Below are positions 1-9,455 of a stretch of 64,000 nucleotides of DNA, piece after piece (position 1 is the stretch's first letter; every line of letters begins with the position of its first letter). The stretch covers positions 1 through 64,000 of the forward strand of contig NZ_BMPF01000001.1 in assembly GCF_014647455.2 (NCBI RefSeq), in the 5' to 3' direction. Position numbers and translations under genes: made by a program. Under the pieces are notes generated by a model, which was given only the letters and a program-made list of their open reading frames with translations, was not told the DNA's origin and searched no databases. This stretch comes from Halarchaeum grantii (lineage in GTDB: Archaea > Halobacteriota > Halobacteria > Halobacteriales > Halobacteriaceae).

Positions 1-52
1 CCGGCGACCGCCGAAACGTGGTTGCAAGCCTTCGCCGTCTGGTGGAATTCGC

Positions 53-625
53 TTAACTAAACACGATGAGCGCCTCCATCGCCAGCTCGCCCTCCCCGAA
101 CGGCACGCCGTCCGTCTCCGGCGTCGAATCCGTCAGGTGGACGACGCCGATCCGCTCGCCGTACGCCGCGAGGAGCGCCTCGAAGCGCGACAGATAGTCC
201 GCGTGCGCCATGAAGAGGTGTGCGGTGTCGAGCACCAACTCGTGGCCCCGCTCCAGTACCTGCGTCTCGACGTGCCGGACGCTCGCGCCCGCCTGGTTCT
301 CGTAGCCGTGCGGCGCCTCGAAGCCCGCCGCCGCCAGCTCCGCCGTGTGCGTCATGTTCGCGTACTGCGTGTGGACGACGAGGTACGCGTCGAGCGCACG
401 CGCCAACCGGTCCGCCGCCCGGAGCGGGCCGTGCTCGCTCGGCAGGACGTGTGGCGTATGGACCGAACAGACCGCTACCGGCGACGCCCGCACCGTCTCG
501 GCGAGCGTCGCAACCCCCTTCTCCAAGAGCGCGGGCGTCACGTAGAGTTCGACCGCATCGAACCCACGCCTCGCCGCAGCGGCGAGCGTCTCACGCGTCG
601 GCCGACACTTTCCAGCCACCTGCAT
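53..625 (-). CDS. Sugar phosphate isomerase/epimerase-like TIM-barrel protein, C-terminally short
   Basis: Predicted 190-residue protein of the AP-endonuclease-2/xylose-isomerase-like TIM-barrel fold. Visible are an N-terminal RRGFDAVELY strand-helix, a central VCSVHTPHVLPSEHGP segment, YENQAG, LVLDTAHLFM and VVHLTDSTPE, the positions where this superfamily carries metal ligands (Glu, His, Asp). Family members usually have another 20-50 residues forming the last strand and helix. Here the frame stops right after GEGELAMEALIVFS, so the barrel looks unfinished at the C-terminus. Substrate unknown. It follows rps2 after 66 bp on the same strand. Confidence 0.6.
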   Translation of the reverse strand: MQVAGKCRPTRETLAAAARRGFDAVELYVTPALLEKGVATLAETVRASPVAVCSVHTPHVLPSEHGPLRAADRLARALDAYLVVHTQYANMTHTAELAAAGFEAPHGYENQAGASVRHVETQVLERGHELVLDTAHLFMAHADYLSRFEALLAAYGERIGVVHLTDSTPETDGVPFGEGELAMEALIVFS

Positions 626-691
626 ACCGCCTCCCTCGCGCCGCGCGGAGTTGTAACTACGGATTCGGCGTCGAAAGGAATGGATCGGCCG

Positions 692-1456
692 TTAGATCTC
701 GCTCTCGAAGTCCTCGAGACTGTAGGACGGCTCCGCGCCGCGCCGGTCGAGGACCTCGTTCGCGAGCAGCCAGTAGACGACCGAGAGCGCACGACGACCC
801 TTGTTGTTCGTCGGAACGACGAGGTCGACGTTGCTCGTGGAGTTGTTCGAGTCACACATCGCGATCACGGGGATACCGACCGTGATCGCTTCCTTCACCG
901 CCTGGCTGTCGCCGATCGGGTCCGTGACGACCACGACGTCCGGCTCGATGTAGCCGTCGTACTTCGGGTTCGTCAGCGTTCCCGGGATGAAGCGACCCGT
1001 CCGGGCGCGCGCGCCGACCGCGTCCGCGAACTTCTCAGCGGGGAAGCGACCGTACTGGCGCGAGGACGTGACCAGGATCTGCTCGGGGTTGTAGTTCTCG
1101 AGGAAGTCCGCCGCAGTGCGGATGCGCTCGTCCGTCGTCGAGACGTCGAGCACGTAGAGACCGTCGGTCCGGACGCGGTGAATGAACCGCTCCATGTCCT
1201 TGGTCTTCTGCTGCGTGCCGATGTGGACACCCGCGGCCAGGTAATCCTCGACCGGGATGAGGAGGTCGGCTTCCTCGTCGGGCATTACGTCTTCCGTCTG
1301 TGCGGCCGTCTCGGGTGCCTCCGTGGCGTCGTCGTCCGCAGACTCCGTCTGCTCGACGTCGACCTCCGCCGTCGTCTCGGACTCCTCGTCCGCGACCTCG
1401 GCGGCGTCCTCGGGGGCCTCCTCGAGTTCGGCCTCGCTGTCTTCGTTCTCGCTCAT
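692..1456 (-). CDS. rps2: 30S ribosomal protein S2 (uS2)
   Basis: Small-subunit ribosomal protein S2, 254 residues. The first 60 residues are a very acidic low-complexity extension rich in Glu, Asp and Ala, typical of halophilic ribosomal proteins. The conserved core begins at [20 protein letters not shown] and includes [35 protein letters not shown] and [12 protein letters not shown]. The start overlaps the end of eno by 4 bp, so the two are translationally coupled. It is the last recognisable ribosomal gene of this minus-strand cluster. Confidence 0.97.
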   Translation of the reverse strand: MSENEDSEAELEEAPEDAAEVADEESETTAEVDVEQTESADDDATEAPETAAQTEDVMPDEEADLLIPVEDYLAAGVHIGTQQKTKDMERFIHRVRTDGLYVLDVSTTDERIRTAADFLENYNPEQILVTSSRQYGRFPAEKFADAVGARARTGRFIPGTLTNPKYDGYIEPDVVVVTDPIGDSQAVKEAITVGIPVIAMCDSNNSTSNVDLVVPTNNKGRRALSVVYWLLANEVLDRRGAEPSYSLEDFESEI

Positions 1457-2652
1457 AGTGCCTCGTCCGCGATGCGGATGAGTTCGTTGAGTTTGGCGGT
1501 GCGCTCGCCCTGGACCGTCCCCGTCTTGATGAACGGGGCGTCGGTCGCCACGGCGAGGTGTGCGATCGTCGTGTCCTCGGTCTCGCCGCTCCGGTGGCTC
1601 ACGACCGACTCGTAGCCGTTCCGGGTGGCGAGCTCGATGGCGTCGAAGGCGTCGGAGAGGGTGCCGATCTGGTTCGGCTTGATGAGGATGCTGTTCCCAG
1701 CGCCCTCCTCGATGCCGTCCTCCAGACGCTCGACGTTCGTGACGAACAGGTCGTCACCACAGATGAGCGTCCGGTCACCGACGCGGTCGGTGAGCTCGGC
1801 GAACGCCTCGTAGGCGTCCTCGTCGAGCGGGTCCTCGACGTACGCGAGGTCGTACTCGTCGACCAGTCCGGCGACGTAGTCGATCTGCTCCTCCGTGGAG
1901 CGGACCTCGTCACCGTAGACGTACTCGCCGTCCTCGAAGGTCTCGGCGGCCGCCATGTCGAGGCCGAACTTGATCTCGAAGCCGACCTCGTCCTCGACGG
2001 TCTCGACGGCCTCCGCGACGAGTTCGAACGCGTCCGCGTCCGAGATCGGGGGCGCCCACGCGCCCTCGTCGCCCTTCGCCGCGGGCGTGTCGCGCTCCTC
2101 GAGCAGGTCGCCGATCTCGGCGTGAACCTGCGCGTTCGCGAAGACCGCGTCCTTCACGCTCGGCGCACCGACCGGTGCGGCGAGGAACTCCTGGATGGCC
2201 GTTGCCTCCTGGGCGTGCTCGCCGCCGCCGACGACGTTCCCGAGGGGAACCGGGAAGTTCCCGCCACGGAAGGCGCCGCCGAGATGCTGGTAGAGCGGCG
2301 CGCCGAGGACGTCCGCCCCCGCCTTCGCCGCCGCCATGCTGATCGCGACCGCGGAGTTCGCGCCGATCTCCGAGAAGTCCTCGGTGCCGTCGGCTGCACG
2401 AAGCGTCTCGTCCACTTCGCGCTGGTCGCCGGCGTAGACGCGACCCTCGAGACGGGGTACCGCGTGCTCGCGGGCCGCCGCGATGGCCTCGTTGACCGGC
2501 AGCTCGATGGCTTCGTACTCACCGGTGGACGCCCCGGACGGGGCGGCCGCGCGGCCGAAGCCGCCGGATTCCGTGAGTACGTCCGCTTCCACGGTCTTGT
2601 TGCCGCGCGAGTCGAGGACTGCGCGCAGGCGGACGGTTTCGATTCGTGTCAC
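1453..2652 (-). CDS. eno: Enolase (phosphopyruvate hydratase)
   Basis: Converts 2-phosphoglycerate to phosphoenolpyruvate in glycolysis and gluconeogenesis; 399 residues, normal archaeal length. Signatures: [13 protein letters not shown] near the N-terminus, GAPSGASTG-type loop ([11 protein letters not shown]), [19 protein letters not shown] and [10 protein letters not shown] (metal-binding acidic residues), then [10 protein letters not shown] and [12 protein letters not shown], the classic enolase signature with the catalytic Lys. It overlaps rpoK upstream and rps2 downstream by 4 bp each, the standard position of archaeal eno inside the ribosomal/RNA polymerase cluster. Confidence 0.97.
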   Translation of the reverse strand: MTRIETVRLRAVLDSRGNKTVEADVLTESGGFGRAAAPSGASTGEYEAIELPVNEAIAAAREHAVPRLEGRVYAGDQREVDETLRAADGTEDFSEIGANSAVAISMAAAKAGADVLGAPLYQHLGGAFRGGNFPVPLGNVVGGGEHAQEATAIQEFLAAPVGAPSVKDAVFANAQVHAEIGDLLEERDTPAAKGDEGAWAPPISDADAFELVAEAVETVEDEVGFEIKFGLDMAAAETFEDGEYVYGDEVRSTEEQIDYVAGLVDEYDLAYVEDPLDEDAYEAFAELTDRVGDRTLICGDDLFVTNVERLEDGIEEGAGNSILIKPNQIGTLSDAFDAIELATRNGYESVVSHRSGETEDTTIAHLAVATDAPFIKTGTVQGERTAKLNELIRIADEAL

Positions 2653-2822
2653 TGTTTCTCCCTCCGGACGGTGAACGGGAGCGCGTTCGCGTCGTACTCC
2701 TCGGCGGCGATCAGGATCGGCTCCGTCTGGTCGGTGTCGACCAGCACGGGCGCGCCGTAGGAGACCTGGAGCGCTCGCGCCCCGATGATGCGTGCTTTCT
2801 CGTAGCGGTTGAAGTCGGGCAT
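2649..2822 (-). CDS. rpoK: DNA-directed RNA polymerase subunit Rpo6 (K)
   Basis: 57-residue RNA polymerase subunit K/Rpo6, homologue of eukaryotic RPB6 and bacterial omega. The start chosen is [20 protein letters not shown], which begins the conserved N-terminus; a longer in-frame extension upstream is not conserved in type and overlaps rpoN. The hallmark [13 protein letters not shown] and a C-terminal acidic/hydrophobic strand are present. It lies 1 bp after rpoN and overlaps eno by 4 bp. Confidence 0.95.
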   Translation of the reverse strand: MPDFNRYEKARIIGARALQVSYGAPVLVDTDQTEPILIAAEEYDANALPFTVRREKQ

Positions 2823-2823
2823 A

Positions 2824-3021
2824 CTACTGGTAGGGTGAGACCACGTCGACGAGGTCCTGGTGCGAGACGAACATCCGGCGGCAGCAGTGCCGATCCAGAC
2901 CGAGGTCGTCGAGGACCGCTGCGGGGTCCTCGTCGCCCTCCTTGCTCGCGGCTCGCGCCTTGAATTCCTCCCAGTGTTCACCGATGACTTTCCCGCACGT
3001 GAAACACCGGACTGGTACCAT
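2824..3021 (-). CDS. rpoN: DNA-directed RNA polymerase subunit Rpo10 (N)
   Basis: 65-residue zinc-binding RNA polymerase subunit N/Rpo10, homologue of RPB10. The zinc site is visible as CFTCGK at the N-terminus and [10 protein letters not shown] later (CX2C plus CC). I chose the start at MVPVRCFTC; an extra Met one codon upstream is equally possible. It lies between rps9 and rpoK in the conserved order rpl13-rps9-rpoN-rpoK. Confidence 0.96.
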   Translation of the reverse strand: MVPVRCFTCGKVIGEHWEEFKARAASKEGDEDPAAVLDDLGLDRHCCRRMFVSHQDLVDVVSPYQ

Positions 3022-3036
3022 CATGGTTTGTATACC

Positions 3037-3435
3037 TCAGCGGTAGGACTTCTGGTAGCGCGCCCGAGCGCCGGGCCCGCCCCACTTCTTCGGCTCCTTG
3101 CGCCGGACGTCGTTGACCAGCAGCTGCCGGTCGAACTCCATGAACGCGTCACGGAGCTCCGCGTCGTTGCGGTGCTCGACGATGCCGCGCGCGATGGCCG
3201 TTCGGACGGCGTCCGCCTGGCCGGCGTAGCCGCCGCCGTCCACGGTGACGTCGATGTCGATCTCGTCGCGGATCTCCTCGCCCGCGATGCGGAACGGCTC
3301 CAGCATCTTGAGGCGGGACATCTCCGGCTCGACGAGCTCGACGGGCGTCGAGTTGATTCGCACGCGACCTTCGCCGTCGGAGACCGTCGCGCGAGCGACG
3401 GCCGTCTTCTTCTTACCGCTCGTGTTGGTTACCAT
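3037..3435 (-). CDS. rps9: 30S ribosomal protein S9 (uS9)
   Basis: 132-residue ribosomal protein S9. Recognised by [12 protein letters not shown] near the N-terminus, [20 protein letters not shown] in the centre and the basic C-terminal tail [17 protein letters not shown] that enters the ribosomal P-site region. It overlaps the end of rpl13 by 7 bp and is followed by rpoN after 15 bp. Confidence 0.97.
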   Translation of the reverse strand: MVTNTSGKKKTAVARATVSDGEGRVRINSTPVELVEPEMSRLKMLEPFRIAGEEIRDEIDIDVTVDGGGYAGQADAVRTAIARGIVEHRNDAELRDAFMEFDRQLLVNDVRRKEPKKWGGPGARARYQKSYR

Positions 3436-3866
3436 GTCTTGTTAGCCCCCAGCTCCTCGGAGACCTCTCCGAGGGTGACGAACTTGATGTTCGAGAGCCG
3501 GTCGAGCGAGGTGCCTTCGAGCACCTCGCCCTCCTCGTCGACGTGGTTGCCGACGTAGAGGCGGACGTTCTCGAACGCCTCTCGACCGCGATCCGTCTTG
3601 TAGGGTAGCATCCCGCGCACCGCGCGCTTGAAGATTCGATCCGGACGCTTCGGGTAGTACGGGCCGCTGTCCGAGCCGAGCTCGGCGCGCTTCCGGTACG
3701 TCCCGAAGACGTCCTCTTCGTTCCCCGTGATGACCGCGTCCTCGGTGTTGACGACTGCGACCGTCTTGCCGTCGAGCGCGAGCTCGGCGACGTTCGATGC
3801 GACGCGACCCATGATACAGTCACGGGCGTCGACGACGATGTCCGCGTCGAATTCTGCGGCGCTCAT
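3429..3866 (-). CDS. rpl13: 50S ribosomal protein L13 (uL13)
   Basis: 145-residue large-subunit protein L13. Visible: [20 protein letters not shown] (the first beta-alpha unit), [13 protein letters not shown], and [19 protein letters not shown], the L13 signature. It starts within 4 bp of the end of rpl18e and overlaps rps9, so rpl18e, rpl13 and rps9 form one translationally coupled block. Confidence 0.97.
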   Translation of the reverse strand: MSAAEFDADIVVDARDCIMGRVASNVAELALDGKTVAVVNTEDAVITGNEEDVFGTYRKRAELGSDSGPYYPKRPDRIFKRAVRGMLPYKTDRGREAFENVRLYVGNHVDEEGEVLEGTSLDRLSNIKFVTLGEVSEELGANKTW

Positions 3867-4216
3867 CGGATCACCCGGACGTTGGATCCTTCGGGGTTCT
3901 GTTCAACTGCTTGTGCCAACTGGACGACTTCGCCGTCCGCGTGCTCGATCTTCGTTTCCGCGCTGGACGAAAAGTCCACCGCGGCGACCGTCACGGACTT
4001 CCGGAGGGCACCCGAGCCGAGTACCTTGCCGGGGACGACGACTGTCTCGTCCTCGTTCGCATACCGTTCGATACGACTCAGATTCACCTCGGCGTGCGTC
4101 GAGCGCGGCTTCTCCAGCCGGCCGGCGACGTCGTGCCATACGTCCGCACCCGAATCGCGGGCGACGGACTTGAGTTGGGCGATGAGACTACTGAGTCTCG
4201 GGCTCGTCTTGCTCAT
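3863..4216 (-). CDS. rpl18e: 50S ribosomal protein L18e (eL18)
   Basis: 117-residue archaeal/eukaryotic-type L18e (eL18). The start [17 protein letters not shown] was chosen because the frame upstream of it runs into tRNA-Leu. Conserved stretches are [30 protein letters not shown]-type region ([17 protein letters not shown]) and [11 protein letters not shown]. It is the first protein gene after tRNA-Leu, 36 bp from it, and overlaps rpl13 by 4 bp. Confidence 0.96.
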   Translation of the reverse strand: MSKTSPRLSSLIAQLKSVARDSGADVWHDVAGRLEKPRSTHAEVNLSRIERYANEDETVVVPGKVLGSGALRKSVTVAAVDFSSSAETKIEHADGEVVQLAQAVEQNPEGSNVRVIR

Positions 4217-4252
4217 GGTTCTGACTCCTGATGAGAGTATAAGGGTGTGGAG

Positions 4253-4337
4253 TGCAGGGAGCAGGATTTGAACCTGCGAACTCCTACGAGACAGCGCCCT
4301 GAACGCTGCGCCTTTGGCCAAACTTGGCTATCCCTGC
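4253..4337 (-). tRNA. tRNA-Leu (anticodon CAG)
   Basis: Class II tRNA read on the minus strand. The acceptor stem pairs GCAGGGA with TCCCTGC, the D arm is GCC/GGC, and the anticodon arm CAGCG-TTCAGGG-CGCTG places CAG in the loop, reading CUG codons. A long variable arm precedes the T arm (GCAGG TTCAAAT CCTGC). No intron. It sits between rpoD and rpl18e. The CCA end is not encoded. Confidence 0.97.
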
Positions 4338-4486
4338 ACGCCCACTGAGAAGGCGCGGTCTTACCGACGATACACCGTTCCCGCCGCCACCTAAAGGGGC
4401 TTTCGATTGCCCCCTGCCGACGCGTACCCGTCGCTACGGGCGTCGGGCGCGCGTCGGTGGTGGTGTGGCGGGTCATGTGTTACGTC

Positions 4487-5233
4487 TTAGAGACTGACCT
4501 TCTCGCGTAGTTCGTCCGCGCGCATGGAGAGTGACTCCACGGCGCGGAGCACCAGTTCGTCGACGGGCATCGACCCGTCGGACTCGACGTGGAAGACGAA
4601 GGCGTTCGGGACGTCCTCGACCGTGACCTCCTTCCCCGGATACCGGTTCGTGAGGTCGTGGCCGAACTCCGAGGTGGCGACGAGCTCGTCGCCGTCCTCG
4701 ATGACGCCACGGACGATGTTCGGTTCGTCTTCAGCGTACTCGGAGGCGTCGTCACCGACCTCGACGTGCTGGAGGTGGCGGTAACCGACGGCCACCCCGC
4801 CTTGGAACTTCGCGTGGTCGCGACCCCGACCGAGTTTGGCCTCGGCCTCGGCTTCCAGACGCTGCCCGTCCTTCAGCTCGATGAGGGGAATGTTCTCGTC
4901 GGCGGGTTCGACTTGCGGGTCAGAGGAGACCAGATCACCGCTGTACGCGGTCTCCGGTCCCTCCACGTCGATGGCGAGGGTGACGACGTCGTCCTCGTCG
5001 AACTCGCCCTCCGGGGTCGTCAGCGGGACGAGCCCCATGCGGAGGGCGAGCACCTCGTCGAACAGGACGCTCGAGTTCTCGACGAACCGCACGGTGTCGA
5101 TGGAGAGCGTCGGGACGTCCGCGAGGATCGCCCGGCGGATGCCGTTGGCGAACGCTGGCGTGATCCCTCTGACGAGGAATCGCGCGTCGCGGTCGCCCGT
5201 TTCGATGAATTCGACGTCGAAGTCCGTTGCCAT
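4487..5233 (-). CDS. rpoD: DNA-directed RNA polymerase subunit Rpo3 (D)
   Basis: 248-residue RNA polymerase subunit D/Rpo3, homologue of RPB3 and bacterial alpha. Visible: [20 protein letters not shown] and [20 protein letters not shown] (alpha-like assembly motifs), [16 protein letters not shown], and [13 protein letters not shown]. The protein contains no cysteine at all, so the Fe-S cluster domain present in some archaeal Rpo3 proteins is not metal-loaded here, as is usual in haloarchaea. It follows rps11 after 9 bp. Confidence 0.97.
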   Translation of the reverse strand: MATDFDVEFIETGDRDARFLVRGITPAFANGIRRAILADVPTLSIDTVRFVENSSVLFDEVLALRMGLVPLTTPEGEFDEDDVVTLAIDVEGPETAYSGDLVSSDPQVEPADENIPLIELKDGQRLEAEAEAKLGRGRDHAKFQGGVAVGYRHLQHVEVGDDASEYAEDEPNIVRGVIEDGDELVATSEFGHDLTNRYPGKEVTVEDVPNAFVFHVESDGSMPVDELVLRAVESLSMRADELREKVSL

Positions 5234-5242
5234 GTCGTGTGG

Positions 5243-5635
5243 TTAGTAACCGCTGTTCTTCGGCGGGCGGGTCCCGTCGTGGGGGATCGGGGTGACGTCC
5301 TCGATGCGGCCGATCTCGAGGCCCGCGCGAGCGAGCGCTCGGATGGTGGCCTGCGCACCGGGGCCGGGGCTCCGCTGGAGGTTTCCACCGGGGCCACGGA
5401 CGCGGACGTGGACGCCCTCGATACCCTGTTCTTTCAGGTCTTCGGCGAGCTGTTCGGCCATCTGCATCGCGGCGTAGGGGGACGCCTCGTCACGGTTCTG
5501 CTTGACGACGGCACCGCCGCTGGACTTGGCCAGCGTCTCGGCGCCGGTCTCGTCGGTGACCGTGAGCAGCGTGTTGTTGAACGAGGCGTGCACGTGTGCG
5601 ATGCCCCACTTGCCGTCTGCGTCGTTCTCTGCCAT
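5243..5635 (-). CDS. rps11: 30S ribosomal protein S11 (uS11)
   Basis: 130-residue S11. Signature pieces are [58 protein letters not shown] and the C-terminal [16 protein letters not shown]. It follows rps4 after 4 bp and precedes rpoD by 9 bp in the classic rps13-rps4-rps11-rpoD order. Confidence 0.98.
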   Translation of the reverse strand: MAENDADGKWGIAHVHASFNNTLLTVTDETGAETLAKSSGGAVVKQNRDEASPYAAMQMAEQLAEDLKEQGIEGVHVRVRGPGGNLQRSPGPGAQATIRALARAGLEIGRIEDVTPIPHDGTRPPKNSGY

Positions 5636-5639
5636 TGGA

Positions 5640-6158
5640 TTACTCCTGGTTGTCGGCGCGAGCCGGGTGGAGCTCGTCGGTGAGCGGGCTCGTCTCGTCG
5701 AACGCGATGGCGTCCTCCGTGGCGACGTCGACCTTCGTCGAGGGGGCCGTAACGCGGCTCCCGTCGACCGTGACGTGGCCGTGGACGATGAACTGGCGCG
5801 CCTGCTGCGGCGTGCTCGCCAGGCCCTTGCGGTAGGCGACGGTCTGGAGGCGGCGCTCGAGGACGTCCGTCACGTCCAGCGAGAGGACCGCGTCCAGTTC
5901 GTCGGACTCACCGAGGATGCCGAGGCGGCGGAGGCGGGAGACGAACTCCTCGCCCTCCGAGCCCTCCTCGGTCACGCGACCGAGGAGTGCGCGGGCCTCT
6001 CGGCGGTAGGAACGCAGTTCGGACTGCGCTCGCCAGAGCTCCTCTTTGTTCTTCAGGCCGTAGCGCCCGAGGAGGTCGGCCTCCTCGGAGATGCGCTCGC
6101 CCTGATAGGGGTGGTTCGGCGTCTCGTAGAACTTGGTGTTCTCACCGGGAAGCGCCAT
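5640..6158 (-). CDS. rps4: 30S ribosomal protein S4 (uS4)
   Basis: 172-residue archaeal S4. The N-terminal [20 protein letters not shown] is typical, followed by [20 protein letters not shown] and an S4 RNA-binding domain with [15 protein letters not shown] and [18 protein letters not shown]. The start overlaps the stop of rps13 by 1 bp. Confidence 0.98.
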   Translation of the reverse strand: MALPGENTKFYETPNHPYQGERISEEADLLGRYGLKNKEELWRAQSELRSYRREARALLGRVTEEGSEGEEFVSRLRRLGILGESDELDAVLSLDVTDVLERRLQTVAYRKGLASTPQQARQFIVHGHVTVDGSRVTAPSTKVDVATEDAIAFDETSPLTDELHPARADNQE

Positions 6159-6670
6159 TATTCACCACCCTCCTCTTCTTCTGCTGCTTCTTCCTTCAGG
6201 GCCTCGACGTTGACACCGATGGTGCCCTCCGTACGCCCGGTGGACTTCGTGCGCTGACCGCGGACCTTCTGTCCGCGCTCGTGGCGCACGCCCTTGTAGG
6301 ACCGGATCATCCGCATCCGGTTAACGTCCTGATTCCGGGTGAGGGAGACGTCGTTGCCCGTGATGTGTTCGGTCTCGCCGGTGTAGAAGTCGTTCCGGCG
6401 GTTCGCCAGCCAGTCAGGAACTTCGTCGGCGAAGTTCTCCACTGCCTCGACGATGCGCTCGATCGGCTCATCGTCGAGACGGCCGAGCGTGGCGGTTCGA
6501 TCCACGTCGGCGTTGGCGGCGACCACGCGGGAGACCCGGCGGCCGATGCCGTCCATCTCGGAGAGGGCGCGCTCGACGGACTTGGTGCCGTCGAGGTCGG
6601 TCTGCCCGATGCGGACGAAGTATCGGATGTCCTCCTCTTCGTCCGTCTCCGCTTGTTGTTCTTCGCTCAT
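6158..6670 (-). CDS. rps13: 30S ribosomal protein S13 (uS13)
   Basis: 170-residue S13, first protein gene of the cluster. The start [20 protein letters not shown] was chosen because the longer frame upstream crosses tRNA-Ser. Conserved: [18 protein letters not shown], helix-two-turns-helix region [15 protein letters not shown], and the C-terminal [20 protein letters not shown]-type signature. The tail [11 protein letters not shown] is an acidic halophilic addition. It starts 24 bp after tRNA-Ser, suggesting a shared transcript. Confidence 0.97.
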   Translation of the reverse strand: MSEEQQAETDEEEDIRYFVRIGQTDLDGTKSVERALSEMDGIGRRVSRVVAANADVDRTATLGRLDDEPIERIVEAVENFADEVPDWLANRRNDFYTGETEHITGNDVSLTRNQDVNRMRMIRSYKGVRHERGQKVRGQRTKSTGRTEGTIGVNVEALKEEAAEEEEGGE

Positions 6671-6693
6671 GGTATGGTCGATGTGTGGAGAGG

Positions 6694-6777
6694 CGTCGTG
6701 GCGGGGATTTGAACCCCGGAGGCGGTGAGCCACAGAGTTAGCAACCCTGCGCCTTGACCAGGCTAGGCTACCACGAC
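6694..6777 (-). tRNA. tRNA-Ser (anticodon GCT)
   Basis: Class II tRNA on the minus strand. Acceptor stem GTCGTGG/CCACGAC, D arm GCC/GGC, anticodon arm CAGGG-TTGCTAA-CTCTG giving anticodon GCT (serine AGC/AGU codons), a long variable arm, and the T arm CGGGG TTCAAAT CCCCG. No intron and no encoded CCA. It heads the ribosomal protein/RNA polymerase cluster. Confidence 0.97.
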
Positions 6778-6856
6778 CCGCTCGATGGTTACTGTCGCCC
6801 TCTCGGACTCGGGACCGAACGCCCCTACAGTGACTGCACTCTATCCGAATCACCGA

Positions 6857-6876
6857 CCCTACTTAACTATCACGAA
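6857..6876 (-). promoter_or_regulatory. Candidate promoter for the tRNA-Ser/rps13 cluster
   Basis: The 200-bp gap between moaA and tRNA-Ser contains on the minus strand an AT-rich TATA-like stretch reading GATAGTTAAGTAGG, about 80-100 bp upstream of the mature tRNA end. It is the only clearly AT-rich block in the gap, so I take it as the likely cluster promoter. The rest of the gap shows nothing else. Confidence 0.4.
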
Positions 6877-6977
6877 ACGGCGGAGGCGTGCGAACGACCG
6901 ACGGGGGAGCCCGGAGACGGCGGGGACGGAGGCCGTGAAGGGCCCGTGGGTGTCCCCGGCCGTCGGCGGTGGTGGAA

Positions 6978-7973
6978 TCAGTCGTCGGCGACGACCGGGG
7001 CGTCGGCGTCGCGGGGCGCGTCGAGGTACTCCTCGTTCACCGTCCAGCCGCCCTCGCCGTCGCGAACCATGTACTCGCCGTAGTAGGGGACGCGGTTCGC
7101 GACCGTCTCGCGGAACGCGCTCGCGATCTCCTCGCGGGACATCTCGCCCATCGAGCGGAGGTCGTCGTTCCGGTTCAGACAGCCCTTCAAGTACCCTTCG
7201 TGTGTCACGCGCACGCGGTGGCAGTTCGCGCAGAACTCCTCGTTGCCGACCGGGTCGACGATTTCGACCATCCCGCCGTCGACCCAGTAGCGCTTGCGGT
7301 CGTGCATCTCCCGGACCTCCACGCGGTCGGCCTCGCCCTCGAGCCAGTCGTGGACCTTCTCGACGTCGACGGCCCACTCGGGCTTTCCCACCAGCTCGGG
7401 CATGAACTCGATGAGTTGGAGCTGGAGGCCGTCGTTCTCGGCGACGTAGTCGACCATCTCGGGCACGTAGCCCTTCGTCTGCTCGAAGAGCACCATGTTG
7501 AGCTTCACGGGGTCGAGGCCGGCCTCGACGGCGGCCTTCACCCCCTCGATGACCTGCTCGTACGCGCCGGATTGGGTGACGGCCTTGAACGCGTCGGCGT
7601 CGAGGGCGTCCTGCGAGACGTTCACGCGCTCGACGCCGGCCTCGACGAGGTCCTCGGCGCGACCGGGGAGGAAGGTGCCGTTCGTGGTGAGCGACACCTC
7701 CATGGAGTCGGGCGTCCGGCGGACGATCTCCTCGAGGTCGTCTCGGAGCATCGGCTCGCCGCCCGTGAACTTCACGGCGTCGACGCCGAACCCCTCCACG
7801 ACCTCGAGGAAGCGGACGACGTCGTCCGCGCTCATCTCGTGGTCGCGCGCCGCCATCGGGCCGCGGGTGTCGCCGAGTCCCTCGTTGTGACAGTAGACGC
7901 AGTCGAAGTTACAGCGGTCCGTCAGGGAGACCCGGACCCCAGTCACTTCGCGACCGAACCCATCCTCGAGCAT
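6978..7973 (-). CDS. moaA: GTP 3',8-cyclase (molybdenum cofactor biosynthesis)
   Basis: Radical SAM enzyme for the first step of molybdopterin synthesis, GTP to 3',8-cyclo-GTP; 331 residues. N-terminal cluster motif CNFDCVYC with Cys at 21, 25 and 28; [13 protein letters not shown] follows. The second Fe-S site is Cys 248, 251 and 265 in [20 protein letters not shown]. The usual C-terminal GG is not evident; the chain ends [10 protein letters not shown], so activation by a terminal GG peptide may differ. Oriented away from the mrp gene across a 209-bp divergent promoter region. Confidence 0.93.
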   Translation of the reverse strand: MLEDGFGREVTGVRVSLTDRCNFDCVYCHNEGLGDTRGPMAARDHEMSADDVVRFLEVVEGFGVDAVKFTGGEPMLRDDLEEIVRRTPDSMEVSLTTNGTFLPGRAEDLVEAGVERVNVSQDALDADAFKAVTQSGAYEQVIEGVKAAVEAGLDPVKLNMVLFEQTKGYVPEMVDYVAENDGLQLQLIEFMPELVGKPEWAVDVEKVHDWLEGEADRVEVREMHDRKRYWVDGGMVEIVDPVGNEEFCANCHRVRVTHEGYLKGCLNRNDDLRSMGEMSREEIASAFRETVANRVPYYGEYMVRDGEGGWTVNEEYLDAPRDADAPVVADD

Positions 7974-8149
7974 GCGTTACGGTCGCACGCGCGGACGGAT
8001 AAGCGCGCGGGTAGGGGCGGCGGTGCGCGCTATCTGCGGCGGAGGACGCGGACGTGAGTGTCGGGCGCGCACGTGACCTGCGAGCGCGCGCTCTCACCCG
8101 CACGCCGTGCGCCCGACTCCCGGAAGCGGCGGCGCGACCGGGCGTCACA

Positions 8150-8162
8150 ACCCTTATTCACG
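8150..8162 (+). promoter_or_regulatory. TATA box of the mrp gene
   Basis: ACCCTTATTCAC about 28 bp before the ATG at 8183 fits a haloarchaeal TATA box with a leaderless transcript. It supports the 8183 start over the longer open frame that begins at 8054. Confidence 0.5.
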
Positions 8163-8182
8163 CGACGGCGCCTAACGACTCC

Positions 8183-9223
8183 ATGAACGAAGCGGACGTC
8201 AAGGCCGCACTCCGCGAGGTCGAGGACCCGGACCTCGGGGACGACATCGTCTCGCTCGGCATCGTCAACGACGTCGCCGTCGAGGACGGCGTCGCGCACG
8301 TCTCACTCGCGCTCGGGACGCCGTACTCGCCGTCGGAGTCGAGCATCGCCGACCGCGTCCGTGACGCCCTCCGCGCGGAGGGCCTCGAACCCGACCTCTC
8401 CGCGTACCACCCCGAGCAGGACGCGGCGGCGGGCGAGGACGCCGTGCTGCCGAACGTGAAGAACGTCATCACCGTCGCCTCCGGGAAGGGTGGCGTGGGG
8501 AAGTCGACGGTCGCGGTGAACCTCGCGGCGGCGCTCTCGAAGCGCGGCGCGCGCGTCGGCCTCTTCGACGCGGACGTCTACGGGCCGAACGTCCCCCGGA
8601 TGGTGTCGGCCGAGGAGGCCCCGCAGGCCACCGAGGAGGAGACGCTCGTCCCGCCGGAGAAGTTCGGCGTGAAGCTGATGAGCATGGCCTTCCTCACGGG
8701 CGGGGACGACCCCGTCATCTGGCGCGGCCCGATGGTCCACAAGGTGCTCACGCAGCTCGTCGAGGACGTCGAGTGGGGCTATCTCGACTACCTCATCGTC
8801 GACCTCCCGCCCGGCACGGGGGACACGCAGCTCACGGTCCTCCAGACGATTCCGGTGACGGGGTCGGTGGTGGTGACGACGCCGCAGGACGTCGCTATCG
8901 ACGACGCGCAGAAGGGCCTCGAGATGTTCGGGACGCACGACACGCCCGTGTTGGGCATCGTGGAGAACATGAGCACGTTCGTCTGCCCGGACTGCGGGTC
9001 GACGCACGACGTCTTCGGGAGCGGCGGCGGCGAGGCGTTCGCCGAGGAGAACGACCTCCCCTTCCTCGGGTCCATCCCGCTCGACCCCAGCGTGCGCTCG
9101 GGCGGCGATGAGGGGAGTCCGGTCGCGCTCGACGACGAGAGCGACGTCGGCGAGGCCTTCCGCGACCTCGCCGCGAGCACCGCCGACATGACCGGCATCC
9201 TGAACCGACAGAACCTCCGCTGA
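8183..9223 (+). CDS. Mrp/ApbC/NBP35-family Fe-S cluster carrier ATPase
   Basis: 346-residue P-loop ATPase that carries or transfers Fe-S clusters to apoproteins. Residues 1-75 form a MIP18/DUF59 domain (ALREVEDPDLGDDIVSLGIV). The deviant Walker A is GKGGVGKS at 101-108, followed by LFDADVYGPNVPRM and LIVDLPPGTGDTQL (switch regions). The bridging CXXC is Cys 268 and Cys 271 in FVCPDCGS. The next gene starts inside its stop codon. Family membership is secure; client proteins are not visible. Confidence 0.93.
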   Translation: MNEADVKAALREVEDPDLGDDIVSLGIVNDVAVEDGVAHVSLALGTPYSPSESSIADRVRDALRAEGLEPDLSAYHPEQDAAAGEDAVLPNVKNVITVASGKGGVGKSTVAVNLAAALSKRGARVGLFDADVYGPNVPRMVSAEEAPQATEEETLVPPEKFGVKLMSMAFLTGGDDPVIWRGPMVHKVLTQLVEDVEWGYLDYLIVDLPPGTGDTQLTVLQTIPVTGSVVVTTPQDVAIDDAQKGLEMFGTHDTPVLGIVENMSTFVCPDCGSTHDVFGSGGGEAFAEENDLPFLGSIPLDPSVRSGGDEGSPVALDDESDVGEAFRDLAASTADMTGILNRQNLR

Positions 9224-9438
9224 TGGCCGAGTTCGACGACGAGACGAAACGCGACGTGCTCCGTGCCGTCGCCGAGGACCTCCGCGCGGAGGAGTCGGAC
9301 GAGGCGGAGAAGATCGCGGCGCTCGTCCACCGCGTCAGCGACCGCTACGACGCCTCGGAGGAGGCCTCGTCCGAGGCGCTCTATCGGAACATGCGCCACA
9401 TCCTCGACGTCTCGGAGCGCGGCGGCCTGCGCCGGTAG
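9223..9438 (+). CDS. Conserved small haloarchaeal protein, function unknown
   Basis: 71-residue acidic, entirely helical-looking protein (DDETKRDVLRAVAEDLRAEE and a second helix with ALYRNMRHILDVSERGG). It starts within the stop codon of the Mrp-type ATPase (TGATGG), so it is translationally coupled to it and may serve the same Fe-S function, but that is inference from position only. No motif or metal site is visible. Confidence 0.75.
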   Translation: MAEFDDETKRDVLRAVAEDLRAEESDEAEKIAALVHRVSDRYDASEEASSEALYRNMRHILDVSERGGLRR

Positions 9439-9455
9439 CGCCACCCGAACGCTAC

